From the NCBI RefSeq assembly GCF_000740895.1, contig NC_025261.1:1054001-1118000 (forward strand): DNA of 64,000 bases, written 5' to 3'. The notes beneath the pieces are model-generated. The model had not been told where the DNA came from and searched no databases. It saw only the letters and a list, made by a program, of their open reading frames with translations. Origin of the DNA: Theileria orientalis strain Shintoku (taxonomy: Eukaryota > Apicomplexa > Aconoidasida > Piroplasmida > Theileriidae). Each line of letters starts with the position of its first letter. Position 1 is the first letter of the stretch. This document shows, in pieces, positions 1 through 11,291 of the stretch. The position numbers were made by a program, and so were the translations under genes.

Positions 1-512
1 CTTCCACCTGAAGCACTTTGAGCGTTCCGGCTGCTCTTACCCTCGCCTTTCCTCTTGCTATTTTTTTATCGCAATCCTCTAAAATTGGTTGAATCACCTT
101 TAGGGTATCCAACTCGTATCCAAAGAAGTGGTCCTTCCTTTCGTTGAAGTACCTATAAATCCGTCAAAAGCGCTCTTTTCAGTCAATTTTAAGCCAAATT
201 GCAAAATGCTTTAATTTATCTGTGCCTTTACCTCTCTCGCAACTTTTCAGAGTGTATTTTTGCGCATTCTCCCATGTAAAATTTCTAAATACAATCATAT
301 TGGTGTTTAGGGCTATTTATGGCTAATTATATTGTATTTTTAAACCGAATTTACTTATTTTCTACCGTGTTTTCGAAGAGGTCATGTGGGCAGATTCCGG
401 TCAGAAATAGCTTACAAACATCAGGGTCGGCGAATGACTTTCGTGATTCCAAGTCCTCCTTCTGCTCATATTTGCCCATTAGCTCTGCTAACGTGGCCCT
501 TATCTGATCCAT
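1..512 (-). CDS. LUC7: LUC7-like U1 snRNP-associated splicing factor (N-terminal part, cut by window edge)
   Basis: Start ATG at 512-510 reads MDQIRATLAELMGKYEQK, the usual LUC7 opening. The first CCCH zinc finger is visible (DPDVCKLFLTGICPHDLF) and continues across an intron into GECAKIHSEKLRER. Predicted exons are 512-366, 284-232 and 152-1; each junction is GT-AG and keeps frame, and the two introns are 81 and 79 nt. Exon 3 begins YFNERKDHFFGYELDTL and runs off the left edge, so the second zinc finger and C-terminus are missing from view. LUC7 proteins sit on the U1 snRNP and help choose 5' splice sites; that role is family knowledge. The same genome segment also carries U1-70K at 51635. 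Confidence 0.85.
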
Positions 513-882
513 TGTATGAAAAGGGGATTTTATAACAATATACTTTCAACTTGTTTTCTTTTTTATTCTTGACAGTGAGTGCTCTCACCCCAACACATAT
601 CACTTTTTACACCAATGGCACTCGTAGTTACCTTTTAAAAAACTCCTAAATCGTTTATAAGATTATTTTTATTTTATTTTTACTTATTTAAGCCCCTTTA
701 CTCTATCGCGTACCATCAATCAATCCTCTTCAACTCCCCCTTTTCCCTTCCTTCTTCAATTTATTTCTTCGTCACCTACTTTTTTTTACCATCTCCCTCG
801 TTACACCTGTCTATTTCCTACTGTTTTATCTATCTACTTTCTGCTTTCTATACAGTTTTAATAGAGTACATTACTTTACGTG
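513..882. other. Intergenic gap between LUC7 and MTR4
   Basis: About 370 nt between the start of LUC7 and the stop of MTR4, both on the minus strand. It is AT-rich with long pyrimidine tracts on the plus strand (for example 660-690 and 725-800). I see no open reading frame with a family match and no RNA gene. It presumably holds the MTR4 3' untranslated region and the LUC7 promoter. Confidence 0.6.
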
Positions 883-3800
883 TTACAGGTACAGTGACGA
901 CGTGAATGCGATCCCCTTCTTAAGCTTAGAAATACACGTTAGGAATATTTCCTCCATCGTTATGTTTCCTATGTTTCTGGACGCACATGCCAGCTGTCTC
1001 AAGAGTTCGTCCAGCCTCCTATATACATGTTTCAGGTCATCTCACTCTGATCGCTTACCTTATGCACCTGATCACTGATCCTTCAAACACTGAGGAGTCT
1101 GACAGTATTTCTATGAAGGGGTCTCCTTTTGCCCATCTGTACACTACTGACATCAGCGTCGGCCTCAGTTTGTTTACGTATTCCACTTCATCCACTAGGA
1201 TGTCACACTCCACCATGACTTCCACTATTTCCGTTGCGATTTCCTACACAAATTGGCAGTTACTCTGATTCATACTTTCTTATATATATGGGCGCTATCA
1301 CTCGTTTATATGCTCTAACTATACGTATAACACCGTATAAACACTCTAAGTACGTATAACACTGTATAAAAGCTCTAACTATACGTATAACACTGTATAA
1401 ACACTCTAACTATACGTATAACACTGTATAAACGCTCCTAGTGTTCACATAACACTGTATAATCGATCAAGTGTTCGTGCAACACCGCTATCTAATACTT
1501 GCAGCTTACTCTGATCTTGTTGTACGATTCCAGCAATTTGAGTTCTGTTGGCAACTTCGCCTCCTTCCTATCGTCGTTTACCAGACAACTCAGTGATGCG
1601 CATATCTGCTCCGGCTCCATCTTTTCAAAGAAGTTTCTCAGGAACAGCTCTGCTACCAGCAACTCGTCTGACGCGTTGATTTCGCACGCTATTCTTCCCT
1701 TGATCGTCACTATTCCGAACTGGTCCACGTACTCCAGCTTCCTCAGCACTGTCTTCATGTGCCTCAGCTCATCCTTCATGATTATTTGCGTGCACTCTTG
1801 CAACTTCTTTTGGTGCTCCTCAAACTCCTCTTTAACTTTTACGTAGTCCTCATATCTGTGTACACTTGTTTACTCTCAATCTTACTTTTTTAAAATCGTA
1901 TCGTAATCTTCCCTTGACAGCAGTGGCGAAGAGTCTATTTGGGACCTAAGCTCCTTCGATACTCTATAGGTTCATTGCATTAATCTTCATAATAGGCCTA
2001 TATGTGCACGACAATATCACATCCTTCCCTTCAAGGCTCTTATGCAGCGTGTACATACTAGCATAACTATCTGTCACTGCCAATACTCTAATGACTCATC
2101 GCCATGTATTTTATCTATTTGTTACCTTAGGTTACTCTCCAGCTCTGGGTTATCTATTTTCATGTGCTCCACTGGGTCCAACAGCGGCGGCTCCTTTACT
2201 TTTTTAATGTGTTCAAAGAGCAGGCTAAACTTCTGGTACATTGACGACTGAAATGCTGTATCGCTTTTGTCCACCTTTTCATTTATGGTCACTCTGATTT
2301 GTGACATTTTCTTAACGCAGTCAATTCCAAATGACTTGATCGTGTAGGTTGCCTCTGCAACGTGCGATGGCATAACTTTATCTCCTTCCCTTTTTACTGG
2401 AAGCACAATGTCAACGTGGTATGTCTTTGTGGTCTAAACGTTCACATGAGTGTTCTCTGACTATTATTGTTGTTACTCGTGTAGTATAACTGTTACTGAT
2501 AGCATGACTTTTGTCGAATACATATTTCTAAACCGATGTTTGCTCTTACCTTATATTTTGGCGCTCTTAACTTCGGTGATGATACACACAGACCCCAACC
2601 CCAATCCTGGTCATCCTTCACGTATACTAGCCTTCCCAGGTTGAAGTAGTTGAGCGCCTTCGCGTCCTTCATGACCATTTTAATTATCAGTTCATCCAGC
2701 TCTTCCAGCCTTGCTATGTTGTCGTGCAGCGAGGACATTTGCACTAACAACTCTGAGTTGAAGCTGTTCCTCAGGTCTTCCATGTTCGCCTTCGCCTCAT
2801 TCATCTTCGAGGTTATATCTGCCGACTTATTTTTCATTTGAAACTGCATGAACGACCTCTCGATCAGGTACTCTGGCGTCGTGTCCTCTATTCTCATCAG
2901 GTTCAGGAGCATGTTGTATCCCAGGTGGAACGTAGAATCCAGGTTAAGTGGCTTTCCCAGAAATATTTTCTTAACCTCCTGCTCGACGAGTGCTATAACG
3001 GTATATTAGGATCACACAGTACAGGTTTTCATAAATACCGAGCTACTACAAACTAACTACAGACTATAACAAACTAAATACAGACTATTACAGGTTAACT
3101 GGTTGCACTTACGGTCGTTTCCGTCCACCATGATGATGACCACTCCTATTGTGTCGAGTCCTCTTCTTCCCGCTCTCCCTGACATCTGTATGTACTCTCC
3201 CGAGGAGATGTAGCGGACCTCTCTGCCGTCCCACTTCTTCAGGCTCGTGAAGACTACCGTCTTCGCCGGCATGTTAAGGCCCATGCTGAAGGTTTCCGTG
3301 CTGAAGAGCACCTTCAGGAGCGACTCCTGGAAGAGAATCTCGATGATCTCCTTGATTATCGGCAGGAGCCCTCCGTGGTGTATTCCGATTCCTCGCTTCA
3401 GCAGCGGCAGCATGAACAGGTTCTGCGGCAGCAGTCGGTCCTGCTCGCTCAGCGTCGCCATTGCGTTCTTGTATATCTCGTCGACCAGCTTCTTCTCCTC
3501 GTCCGTGGTCATGTCCAGGTTCCTCACTGACGTCGCCAGAGTTTCGCACTCCGACTTGCTGAAGGAGAAGATGATGCAGGGCGTCAGGCTCTTTTCGAAG
3601 CACAGCTTAACGATGCTCTCGATGTCTCTGTAGGCGGCGGAGCCCCTCTTTTTGTCGCGCCCCTTCGTGTCCCTGTCCTTCGACGCGCTCGAACTCGGTC
3701 CACTCGCCAGGCACTTGTTGTAGTTGCTCGACTTGAAGTTGTTGTCCTCGTCCAGCACCAAATATATCCCCTCCCCTCCCGACATGTAGAGGTAGTGGTT

Positions 3801-4770
3801 CAGCGGCACTGGCCTGAAGTCCGTGCTCACCACGTTGCAGGGCACGTTTTTGATCCTCGTGATCCACTCCGAGAACTCCAGGTAGTTCGGGATCGTCGCC
3901 GACAGGAAGACCAGGTTAACTTGACTCGGGATCAGGATGATCGTCTCCTCCCAGACCACTCCTCTCTCCAGGTCCCTCATGTAGTGCACTTCGTCGAAGA
4001 TCACGCACTTCATCTCCTGCACGATCTCGCTTCCTCTGTAGAGCATGCTTCTCAGTATTTCCGTGGTCATCACCATCACTGAGGCCGTCGGATTAAGCGT
4101 CACGTCTCCCGTCATCAGGCCCACGTCCACGAACTCGTCCGACAGGTTCCTGTACTTCTGGTTACTGAGCGCCTTGATTGGCGACGTGTATATGATTCTG
4201 TGGCCGTCTCTCAGGCCCATTGCTATTGCGTACTCCGCCACCACTGTCTTCCCTGCTGACGTATGTGCGCACACCAGCACCGACTCGTTCATTTCCAGCG
4301 ACTCGATCGACCTCTTTTGGAACTCATCTAGTGTGAACGGGTACGTTTTCGCGTATTTCTCAATTTTCCTCGGAGAGTAGTTGCTATCCGAGGGCGCCAC
4401 TCTGTAATGTGAGCAATTGTGTGAAGAGTGTATCTTTTCGACTTTAACGCTCGTTGTTAGGGGCGAGGTGGTATAATTTAACAAGTAGTCGTCGTTATAG
4501 TTCATATTCGACAGGTACGAGCTTGCGTCGGTAAACTTTTCTCCGTGCTTCGGTCGCTTCGTAGAGTCTTGCGAATCCTCCATTACTAATAAAATATCAG
4601 TGTACAAGTTATAGATTTAGTCATTTTATAATTTTTCTATATTTTTATCTATCGTATTTACTGTATCTAGGTCCTAATTTATCTGTATTCGTATCTACAC
4701 TGAGATTCCGTGGCGACGTACCTTGGTCTTCTGTTTCGAAGACTTCGAACATTGATAAAGGATCACCCAT
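883..4770 (-). CDS. MTR4: Exosome-associated RNA helicase MTR4 (SKIV2L2 family)
   Basis: DExH-box helicase that feeds RNA to the nuclear exosome. Predicted exons: 4770-4722, 4585-3113, 2992-2550, 2433-2126, 1963-1886, 1855-1510, 1243-1059, 1018-883, total 1005 residues, all phases consistent. Visible motifs: Walker [13 protein letters not shown] box ([10 protein letters not shown]), [20 protein letters not shown], and [10 protein letters not shown]. After the helicase core a KOW/arch-type segment ([15 protein letters not shown]) marks MTR4 rather than SKI2. The protein ends in SSLYL, as MTR4 proteins do. The first exon ([16 protein letters not shown]) matches the conserved short N-terminal motif of the family, so I prefer it to the in-frame ATG at 4583. 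Intron 6 (1509-1244) is unusually long and contains a minisatellite, listed separately. Length is close to the human protein. Confidence 0.93.
1313..1470. repeat. 31-bp tandem repeat inside an MTR4 intron
   Basis: A unit of about 31 bp (core CTCTAACTATACGTATAACA) repeats four to five times. The CTCTAA phase mark falls at 1313, 1344, 1373, 1404 and, degenerate, 1435, so spacing is 31, 29, 31 and 31. The array lies wholly within the intron 1509-1244 of MTR4 and explains why that intron is about 266 nt while its neighbours are 30-180 nt. Confidence 0.85.
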
Positions 4771-4952
4771 TTTTGCCAATTCTATTTTACAAACAATACA
4801 TATTTGTTTTATCAAACACTCTGGTATTCAGTTATATATATTCTTATGTTCGCCTTACATACTGCAAGATTCCAACTTGCGGGGTCCCTAAACGGGAACG
4901 TTTATTCTAATGTGTATGTTTAATTTTAAGTGTTTTATTTTAGGGTTAAATG

Positions 4953-7900
4953 TTAAACAAATTTTTGCGTCAACGGGACTGCGCAAGGCACTCCTATTGG
5001 CATGTTCTTTCCGTCCACGGGAACTGCCACGAATACTCCGTTTTTGCACACTTCTTGAGGAACATTGATCAGGACGGTCTCATACACCGTGCCCTTCTCC
5101 ATTTTCAAGCGATAGTGGAACACTTTCTCTAAATAGCGTTTGCATCTGCTAATGTGTAGGTATCTACTGCTTACCTCGTTCCAGTTCATTGAACTCCATC
5201 CTCAGCGCCACGCTGCTCAGTTCCTTGTGCCCCTACAGAATGCTTTGCCCTTGTCGCTATGTTACCTTGCAGTTCTGCAAATGTCCCTGCACCAGAACAG
5301 TTTGTACCTCCAGCTCTCCTCGTTTCTAAAGTGGCATGATTTACGCGTTGCGCCTCAGCCCGCTCTTACCTGCATAAGTAGAGTCGCCGTGAGCGCCACG
5401 TATGGCAGCGCGTACGCCTTCGTGATTCCAACCGGTGTTTGTATTTCTGCGAAGAGCACGCCTTCCAGGAATGCGATAACCCTGGGGTCCGAGTAGTCTG
5501 CACACCAACATAACTTGTTGCTGCCTACCTTTCGACAGTGGCTGGAGCGCCTTGTATATCTTGTTGAAACTCGGGACGTCGCTCTGATAACAGTAAAGCT
5601 CTCCGTTTTTTGCCAACAGCCTCAGACTCCCTGCCACTTCAAACCAGATCGTGTCCACTGCAACTTCCACTCCCTCCGGTCCGTACTTCATATCTAGGGT
5701 CTTACTTTCCATCATCATGTTGATTTTTGGGGTCGAGACTGCAGTAGACTCCGACTCCACCTTAGCTGCGCCCGTGTTTTTCTGAGTCATAAACAGGTTC
5801 GTTAGGAGGCAGTTCCTTTTCCTTCTGGGGAATAGGTCCATTATATACAACACATCCGGCTTATCTAAACTCCTGTCAAATTCGCACAAATAGGTCCAAA
5901 AGTAGTCCAAATCTACATTTTCGGCCCTTTGTGTAGGTTGAATCTTCCCCGTTACCTTTTTTGAGTCCATGTTCCTTAGTATTTGGACTATCACTGTCGC
6001 TATTCCCTGATACCCTGATAATACACACACTGTTTCCTTCGACCTATACCTAAACACAAACTCCAAAGCTTTGTACGCTGCCTTTAGTGATGTAAACAGC
6101 CTTATGAATCTTTCAAAGTTATCTATGCGTTTATTGTTTTGTAACGTTAGTGGTTGCATATCTAACAATCGTAATTGAACTGATGGTCTATTATAGAAGA
6201 TAGCCTCAGTATAACTGTGCTACGGCAACATATGCAGCGACTTACAGTTTTTATCCTTTATTGATGTTATCAGGTCCCCGACTCCCAGCTTCAGGCACAG
6301 ATTCAACGTGACGAAACTGTAAAGGACTGGGACTGGCCGCTCGTAGTTCAGCTCGTAGTCCCAGCACCTCTGCGCGTGCGAGCTACTCGCCAGCGCGTTC
6401 GTCGTTCTCAGCACCTTGAACAGGCCCAGCACTTTCCTCGCCAGTCCGACGTGCCTTCCGAAGTACTTCCTCAGATCCTGCCTATTCGCCAGGTCGACTG
6501 GCTCCACCGCCTGCGAGCTCGCGAACTTAAAGAGTATGCGCATCCAGAGGTAGCACTGCTCCGACACGAAGGAGAGTCTTCCGAATATCGCCGACGCCTC
6601 CGCGTAGAAGCCTAGCCGCAGACACAGCACTCCCACCTTGTACAGGTTCTGATACAGGTCACATTGCTCTATCTTTTGCTCGTTGTTTATGAAGTTCGCC
6701 TCGATCTGCCTCCTTATGATCTTCGCGTACTCCGAGCCCCAACTCGACCTCCTCCTAAAAACCGTCACCGTCAGGTTACTCTCTCCTCCGTAGACTCTGT
6801 TTTTTCCGAAATCTGCGATGAGCGGCCTCGTCTGGTACCTCTCCGAGAGCACTTCGTTGTTGGCGCAGCTGTACAGGTGGTGCACCAGTATCTCCTGCTC
6901 CGTCAGCATCGAACCGTAGTTGATGCTCTGTATCTGCAGCAGCGGCCTCATGATCAGCTTCAGGCTCCTGCTCGTCACCTTTTCGTTGTACCTCGTCACC
7001 AGGTTTCCGAAGTTCCCCGGGTCCACGAGGAATGCGTACTCGACCATCTCCAGGAGCGCCAGCAGCATCTTCTGCCTAAGTCTCTCCTCCACCTCGTCGA
7101 TGTGCGGCGCCACTGTCACCACCATCTTCAGCAGCACTGCGCACGGGTTCTGAAAGTGCTTCAGCCACTTCTTCACTGCGACAATCATGTTTATGTTATC
7201 GCTGTTGAACCTGAGCAGCTGGTTAAACAGCTCCATGAACTTCGTGAACGTCGTCATCAAATTGTCTTTTGCGAACAGCTCAAGCAGCTTCATGCACGCT
7301 CCGTGGTATATCAGTGCGAAGAAGTCGTTTTTCTTGTCCAGCAGTGGGTCAATCCCCTCCGTCACGTTATTTACGTTAACGTACTTGTTCGCGTTAAGCG
7401 TGTTATTCGTCATTGTGCTCACCAGGTCCGCCAGCTTCTGTGCCACCTCCGCGGTCTCCTCTTCCGAGGCGTAGAGCAGGAACATCGAGTACATGATCCC
7501 TCTTGCCAAAAGCAGATTCGTCCTGTTATTCTCAAAGTTTTTCGAGTCTCGCTTCGTGTTTGCCTTCAGCAGCGCCAGGTATCCCTGCAGCAGCGACCGC
7601 AGCCTCTCCTCCTGCCTCTTCGCGTTCTCCTTCTGCTCCACTGCTATCAGCGTCGACGCCAGAAGCAGCGCTATCTTACACTCCGTGACGATCGAGTACG
7701 CCTGGTCCTCCAGCTTACTTTGCTTGTCCAGCTCCAGGTACAGCGACCACAGCATCCTGTACGTGTACTTCGGTATGTTTTTAAAGCTCTTGCATGACAG
7801 CGTCAGCAGCGTGAAGCTCTTCACTCTCTGCACGTTGTGGTAGTTTTTGAGCGCGTTGCTGTAGCAGGCCTTCACGAAATTCAGCGACACCAGCTCCGGT

Positions 7901-8912
7901 ACCTCCGGCAGTATTGACGACAGTGACACGCTCGCCATGTACGACAATTCGTCGTCTTCTCCTATTAAGAACAGGTAGAGCTCGTTTAAAATTTGTGGGC
8001 TTTGCGAGGCCACTGTGGGCACCACTGACAACAGCTGTATGCCCATGCAACTCACGTTCATGTCCGGCGTCTGCAGCATGTCCAGCAGCAGGTTTTCAAA
8101 CACGTTCTGCGAGTGACTCGAGCTCGGATACCCTATCCCTCCCATCGGATTTGTGTGCCTATCGATCACGTAAGGCTCCGACGACAATTCCGGGTCTATG
8201 GGCACGTGATGGTTATCTGAACGTATCTTATGTCAGTGGCAATTTGTGTGCGTATGGGCACATCTGTGTGCATTCTTATTTATATCTGTGTACTCATCTA
8301 GTTATCATAGGCTACGGTAATTCAACACGCACTTGTACCTGACGAACTCGGATACTTTAGGGCTGTATTGTGATTCAGGGACTCTTTGTCATCACGCTCC
8401 TCCGGCGACCCACTCGATGGGTTGTATGATATTGTCATCAGTGCCTTGATTATGCTTTTGTTCTTCATTATCTGAGCGTGTGCATACGACCTTACTGGCG
8501 TGCTTTTGGTGTATAAAACGATCTCGAAGAGTACTCTTATCATCAGATACACGTACGCGTACGAGTTCTTGTTTATGCACTCCAGCAGGATCGTCGATAT
8601 GTCTCCTGATTCAAATATCACTGAGAACATTTTTGCCATCTTCGACCTCGGCTGAGTCGATATTGCTCTCAAATCCGATTGCGATATGATTACTCCCAGC
8701 TTATTTATGTATGAGTTGAGCTGGTCCAGTGACAGATCACTGCTTCTGATGCAGTTGTATATTTCCAGGGACACTTCCGAGAGGCTCGAGTAGTTTGAGA
8801 AATCCACCAGGAAGGTTTCATCCTTCCTTTCGTTTTCATGATATTCGTTTTCCGAATATTCATTTAGCCAGTTTTGGAACCAAATTGTGTGTACTCTGGA
8901 GTTAAAATCCAT
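4953..8912 (-). CDS. Large helical-repeat protein, weak resemblance to Integrator subunit 7
   Basis: Predicted exons 8912-8339, 8216-6246, 6161-5529, 5497-5370, 5325-5266, 5232-5175, 5128-4953 give 1199 residues with every splice phase consistent. The protein is leucine-rich and apparently all helical, without transmembrane segments or signal peptide. A stretch near residue 790-830 (LGFYAEASAIFGRLSFVSEQ, then CYLWMRILFKFA) recalls the SEHFYFW region of INTS7, and the N-terminal third is HEAT-like. The C-terminal third is split by short introns and ends in a probable beta-rich segment. I would not assign a function from this alone: a generic HEAT-repeat scaffold is the safe reading, with INTS7 the best specific candidate. 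It lies head-to-tail between MTR4 and a small unknown gene. Confidence 0.8.
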
Positions 8913-9018
8913 ATATTATCTACAATTCAAACTAGCACTATATGAATCATTAGTTAAATGTGTAAGTGTAAATTTTTATAAAATAGTGGTTTTTGTGTTT
9001 ATTATTTAAATTTTTCTT

Positions 9019-9570
9019 TTAAACCATGTTACATTGTACATATTCTCTAAAATCGTCCATATTGTTCACTGATTCCAGGTCCACGTAACTTTTCGTTGAA
9101 TCTGATCCTCCGCTGATATCGTATATTTCTGGTGGTTTGTACCCATAATTACCATCAATCTCTTCATATTCTTCCTCTGGAATTGGTATATAATTATTTT
9201 CCTGTAGTTGTCCCAGTTTACTTTTGATTCCACGTCCGTTTGGAACATAACTGAAAAAACATTATTTTACTTCCATTTACCTTAACGTGTGTAACGTTGC
9301 TTCGTGTTTTATTTGTCTTCCTGTTCTGTTCTCTTGTCTTTCAAACAGTGCGTTCCTTATTGTCAAGTCCACTTTACACGGGCTAACCTTCCATGATAAT
9401 GTGTAGTCTGGAGACTTATAACAGTAACCTTCTGCGATTAGTTTATACATTTTCGTCTTTGTGCACTCTATTTCAATGAAATCTGGGATTATGAGCTCTG
9501 ATTTGGGCTCATATTTTCCCCTGTCATTCAGGCTCCCATCTGAGAATATACTTTCACTCATTTTATCCAT
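9019..9570 (-). CDS. Unrecognised small protein, two exons
   Basis: Exons 9570-9281 and 9250-9019 join in phase to give 173 residues from the ATG at 9570; an in-frame ATG at 9594 would add 8 residues (181). The intron is 30 nt. The protein has no signal peptide or membrane segment. It contains a compact basic/aromatic middle (SPDYTLSWKVSPCKVDLTIR) and an acidic tyrosine-rich tail (PIPEEEYEEIDGNYGYKPPE). I do not recognise a family. Codon use resembles neighbouring genes, and a matched intron supports it being real. It is downstream of MAT1 on the same strand with a gap of about 180 nt. Confidence 0.6.
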
Positions 9571-9754
9571 AAAATTGTTTACATATATAAGCATTTATGT
9601 CTACGTGGTTGTGTGATATATGATTTTGTAACTTTTATCTGTGCGATTATAAACTAATTTTTTCACCAAGAGTCATATAGGCGCATCTTTAATGTGCGAG
9701 CTGTTCACAGCTGATTCAGTTAGCTCCGTATTTAGATATAACTGTGGTATCACA

Positions 9755-11016
9755 TTAAGACTGGTACGAGTGTTCGATGTTCCATAACAAAAGTGCGAAC
9801 ACTTGTAGTTTACACTTCTCAGAGACGATTGCTGAAGGAAATGTGTATTAATCGAACCTACCTTTGGAGTAACCTCCAGCGACATCCGACTCCATGAGCT
9901 CAATCCTATGTTAAACCAGTGTGTTTGTAAAATTTTGTGTTGAAATAACTACGGTATTGGTTTAAGTGTATATGTGCTTAAGTGTACGCTTATTTGTAAA
10001 TCCTTTACCTGGTTGAGTATACTCTCCTGGGAATGTCAGAATCGCTTCTGATGGCTGCGTTCATTGGCTGAAACATAAGTGATTCCAAGGCAAAAGTACC
10101 TTTGAATCTCCAGTCGAAACGACTGCAGAATCGTCCACAAAGTAGTTTGGACATGACTTCTTGAGTGGCTAAAGTAATCTATTAAAACTAAATGAGTGAA
10201 TACGTGTAACAGTTCATCGACTTTCCAAAGGTTAAACGGAGCTCCCTTGTCCACAATTTCGTAAAAAACGTCCTCCTTTTCAACAATCGACAGAATCTTC
10301 GTCTTGTGTTCCGATTTCTGGCATTGAATCAGCAGTTCCTTGTGGTTACCTGAGCCTCGATGTTCCTGGATATTTTTAGAGAGTTGTTGCGCTCGTAAAC
10401 CCGCAGCTCATGCTCTATCTCCTTGAGTCGCGCATCATCCTTACAGTTAATCAGGTCGAAAACTATCGATTTACATGAAATACGAGCATTTAACCTACTT
10501 ATTGACTCCCTGTCCTCCAAGTACTTATTATACTCAGGGGTATTTTTAAAGTTAGCCCTGGTATCGTTGTAGCTAAAAAATAAAATTGGAGCCTTAAACA
10601 TACACTTGCAACACTCTTTTCCTAGCCTCCTTGTGAGTTTCATAGTAGATTGAGGACATGTCAAAAGGCACAAACGATAAGCGAGTCAGATGTGAGCGGC
10701 AAATTGCACATTGAGTAAAGTTCCCCTGGGAAGCCACTAACCATTAAAATTAGATATAATCGATTTAAAATCGTAGGAAGAAAGCTAACATTGTTTTTCA
10801 GCACACACGTCGCAACTGAAAGTTATTATATGTGAATAAATAACATAGAATTATGAGGTAACCAATGTGAAAATAATAAATTTGTGTTTATAAATGGTAA
10901 TTTGCAGTAAGGAGTAAAAAAACTTACATTTTATGTTCACAGATTTCAGAAACTAGTAAAATCTTCTCACTTATAGGAGTTATTACCTCTAGACATATGG
11001 GACATTCAGTATCCAT
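9755..11016 (-). CDS. MAT1: CDK-activating kinase assembly factor MAT1 / TFIIH subunit TFB3
   Basis: Ten exons in 1.26 kb: 11016-10928, 10815-10790, 10736-10604, 10572-10499, 10462-10350, 10317-10204, 10168-10100, 10067-10009, 9905-9862, 9831-9755; 265 residues, all phases close. The N-terminus is a C3HC4 RING: MDTECPICLEVI, then ICEHKICDVC, then CAICRSHL. The MAT1 core follows (HKEARKRVLQVYND across a splice, then EYNKYLED), and the C-terminus has the typical AGGY motif (MESDVAGGYSK) before a final hydrophobic helix. MAT1 joins CDK7 and cyclin H and docks the kinase on TFIIH, so the protein should act in transcription and cell-cycle control. Exon 2 is only 26 nt and carries the last RING cysteines. 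Human MAT1 is 309 residues. Divergent from the ferlin gene. Confidence 0.9.
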
Positions 11017-11291
11017 GACACCAACAAGAAAGTGTAGCGATATTAAAAATTAAGAATAGAATAAACTTTTGAATTTATGAATATGTATTTATTGTGATTA
11101 AAAATTAAAAAATATGATACAGAAAAAATTTAAGAAACAAGATCGACCTCAGTTTGATTCGAAATGTCGTAGAGGGCATTCCATACCCGATGTGTATGTT
11201 GATTCTAGATTTTATCTTGTACCATAGCTTAATGATTGAATGTGTATGTATTAAATAATTGAGAGGGTAAAGGGGATCAGAGCCAGAGATT

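Noticed and set aside
1313..1470. CRISPR-like array
   Set aside because: Direct 31-bp units are adjacent with no unique spacers, in an intron of a eukaryotic gene; it is a minisatellite.
4557..4607. MTR4 start at 4607 or 4583
   Set aside because: An upstream exon at 4770-4722 gives the conserved MTR4 N-terminal motif and splices in phase to 4585.
6664..7797. 377-residue open frame opposite the 1199-residue protein
   Set aside because: Shadow composition (Arg/His/Leu/Val), while the minus strand has a phase-consistent seven-exon gene.
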